Of a stretch of DNA of 6,274 nucleotides, positions 5,856 to 6,274 are shown piece after piece (the stretch's first letter is position 1; every line of letters begins with the position of its first letter). A model generated the notes under the pieces. That model ran no database searches and was not told where the DNA came from. It saw only the letters and a list, made by a program, of their open reading frames with translations. The position numbers and the translations under genes were made by a program. Origin of the DNA: an uncultured Eubacteriales bacterium (GTDB lineage: Bacteria; Bacillota; Clostridia; Lachnospirales; Lachnospiraceae); assembly GCA_949286775.1 (NCBI GenBank), contig CASEDW010000059.1, positions 1 to 6,274 on the forward strand, read 5' to 3'.

Positions 5856-6274
5856 ATGATGAAACTCAGAAGATTGGCAGCATTATCAATGGCAGCGGTA
5901 TTTGCGGCAGGCATGGCGGCATGCGCTTCAAATAACAGCGAATCAAAATCAGCAGAAACATCAGAACAGAACACAAACGCAGATGGAGATGCGACTTATA
6001 CAGTAGGTATCTGCAACTATGTAGACGACGCGTCCCTTAACCAGATAGTAAAGAGCATTAAAGATAAGCTGGCAGCTCTTGGCGAAGAAAACAATGTTGT
6101 ATTTGACGTAAGAGAAGATAACTGCATGGGAGACGCCAACGTCATGAATCAGATAATATCAAATTTTATAGCTGACGATGTCGATCTCATGGTCGGAGTA
6201 GCGACTCCGGTAGCCATGGCGATGCAGTCGGCGACAGAAGATAATCAGATACCTGTTGTTTTCGCGGCGGTATC
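5856..6274 (+). CDS. trpX: tryptophan ABC transporter substrate-binding lipoprotein TrpX, N-terminal part (runs off right edge)
   Basis: The first 139 codons are present. Residues 1-22 form a lipoprotein signal (KLRR, a hydrophobic stretch, then the lipobox MAAC) with the acylated Cys23, followed by a Ser/Asn/Glu-rich tether to about residue 46. The mature part opens with YTVGICNYVDDASLNQI and continues with NCMGDANVMNQIISNFIADDVD and GVATPVAMAMQSATEDN, which matches the ABC_sub_bind (PF04392-type) periplasmic-binding family to which TrpX belongs. The tryptophan role rests on the family plus the Trp-specific T-box directly upstream; in Bacillota this class is normally followed by a permease and an ATPase (trpY, trpZ), which lie outside the window. 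The start at 5856 has AAGGAGG 8 nt upstream. An in-frame ATG at 5835 would start inside the spacer before the binding site and is unlikely. Confidence 0.9.
   Translation, partial: MMKLRRLAALSMAAVFAAGMAACASNNSESKSAETSEQNTNADGDATYTVGICNYVDDASLNQIVKSIKDKLAALGEENNVVFDVREDNCMGDANVMNQIISNFIADDVDLMVGVATPVAMAMQSATEDNQIPVVFAAV

Noticed and set aside
5705..5974. Minus-strand 89-codon frame over the T-box and trpX start
   Set aside because: It is antisense to the T-box terminator and the TrpX signal peptide, both of which are well supported.

Overview
The window looks like chromosomal DNA of a low-to-moderate GC Gram-positive anaerobe, most likely in the Clostridia. This rests on strong AAAGGAGG-type ribosome binding sites, a canonical T-box leader, a glycine riboswitch on an AGCS-family symporter, and a trpX-type tryptophan transporter gene, a combination typical of Bacillota. 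The genus cannot be fixed from the sequence alone. There are no mobile elements, CRISPR arrays, rRNA or tRNA genes.

Layout, left to right. (1) Positions 1-1352, minus strand: a two-gene tRNA unit, miaA (tRNA A37 prenylation) followed 23 bp later by the start of an AlaX-like gene (hydrolysis of mischarged Ala-tRNA), which runs off the left edge. (2) Positions 1353-1761: a divergent control region. It holds a possible minus-strand miaA promoter, a good plus-strand promoter and a single-aptamer glycine riboswitch with a start-codon hairpin. (3) Positions 1762-3153, plus strand: a Na+/alanine-or-glycine symporter alone in its unit, closed by a strong intrinsic terminator. (4) Positions 3274-5477, plus strand: a promoter, an unrecognised 78-residue protein and glmS, apparently co-transcribed, with no glmS ribozyme. 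(5) Positions 5516-5833: a promoter and a complete T-box leader with a UGG (Trp) specifier and a terminator/antiterminator pair. (6) Positions 5856 to the right edge: the first 139 codons of a lipoprotein matching TrpX, the tryptophan ABC-transporter binding protein.

How the parts fit. Two of the plus-strand units are governed by RNA sensors in their leaders that match the transporter they precede: glycine for the AGCS symporter and uncharged tRNA-Trp for TrpX. The minus-strand unit concerns tRNA quality and modification. GlmS feeds glucosamine-6-phosphate into cell-wall synthesis, and the small upstream gene is the only protein here without a recognisable function.

Nothing here is an obviously new system. 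The parts most worth checking are the inferred switching mechanism of the glycine riboswitch, the 78-residue gene tied to glmS, and the apparent reliance of glmS on the T-box attenuator as its first good downstream terminator.
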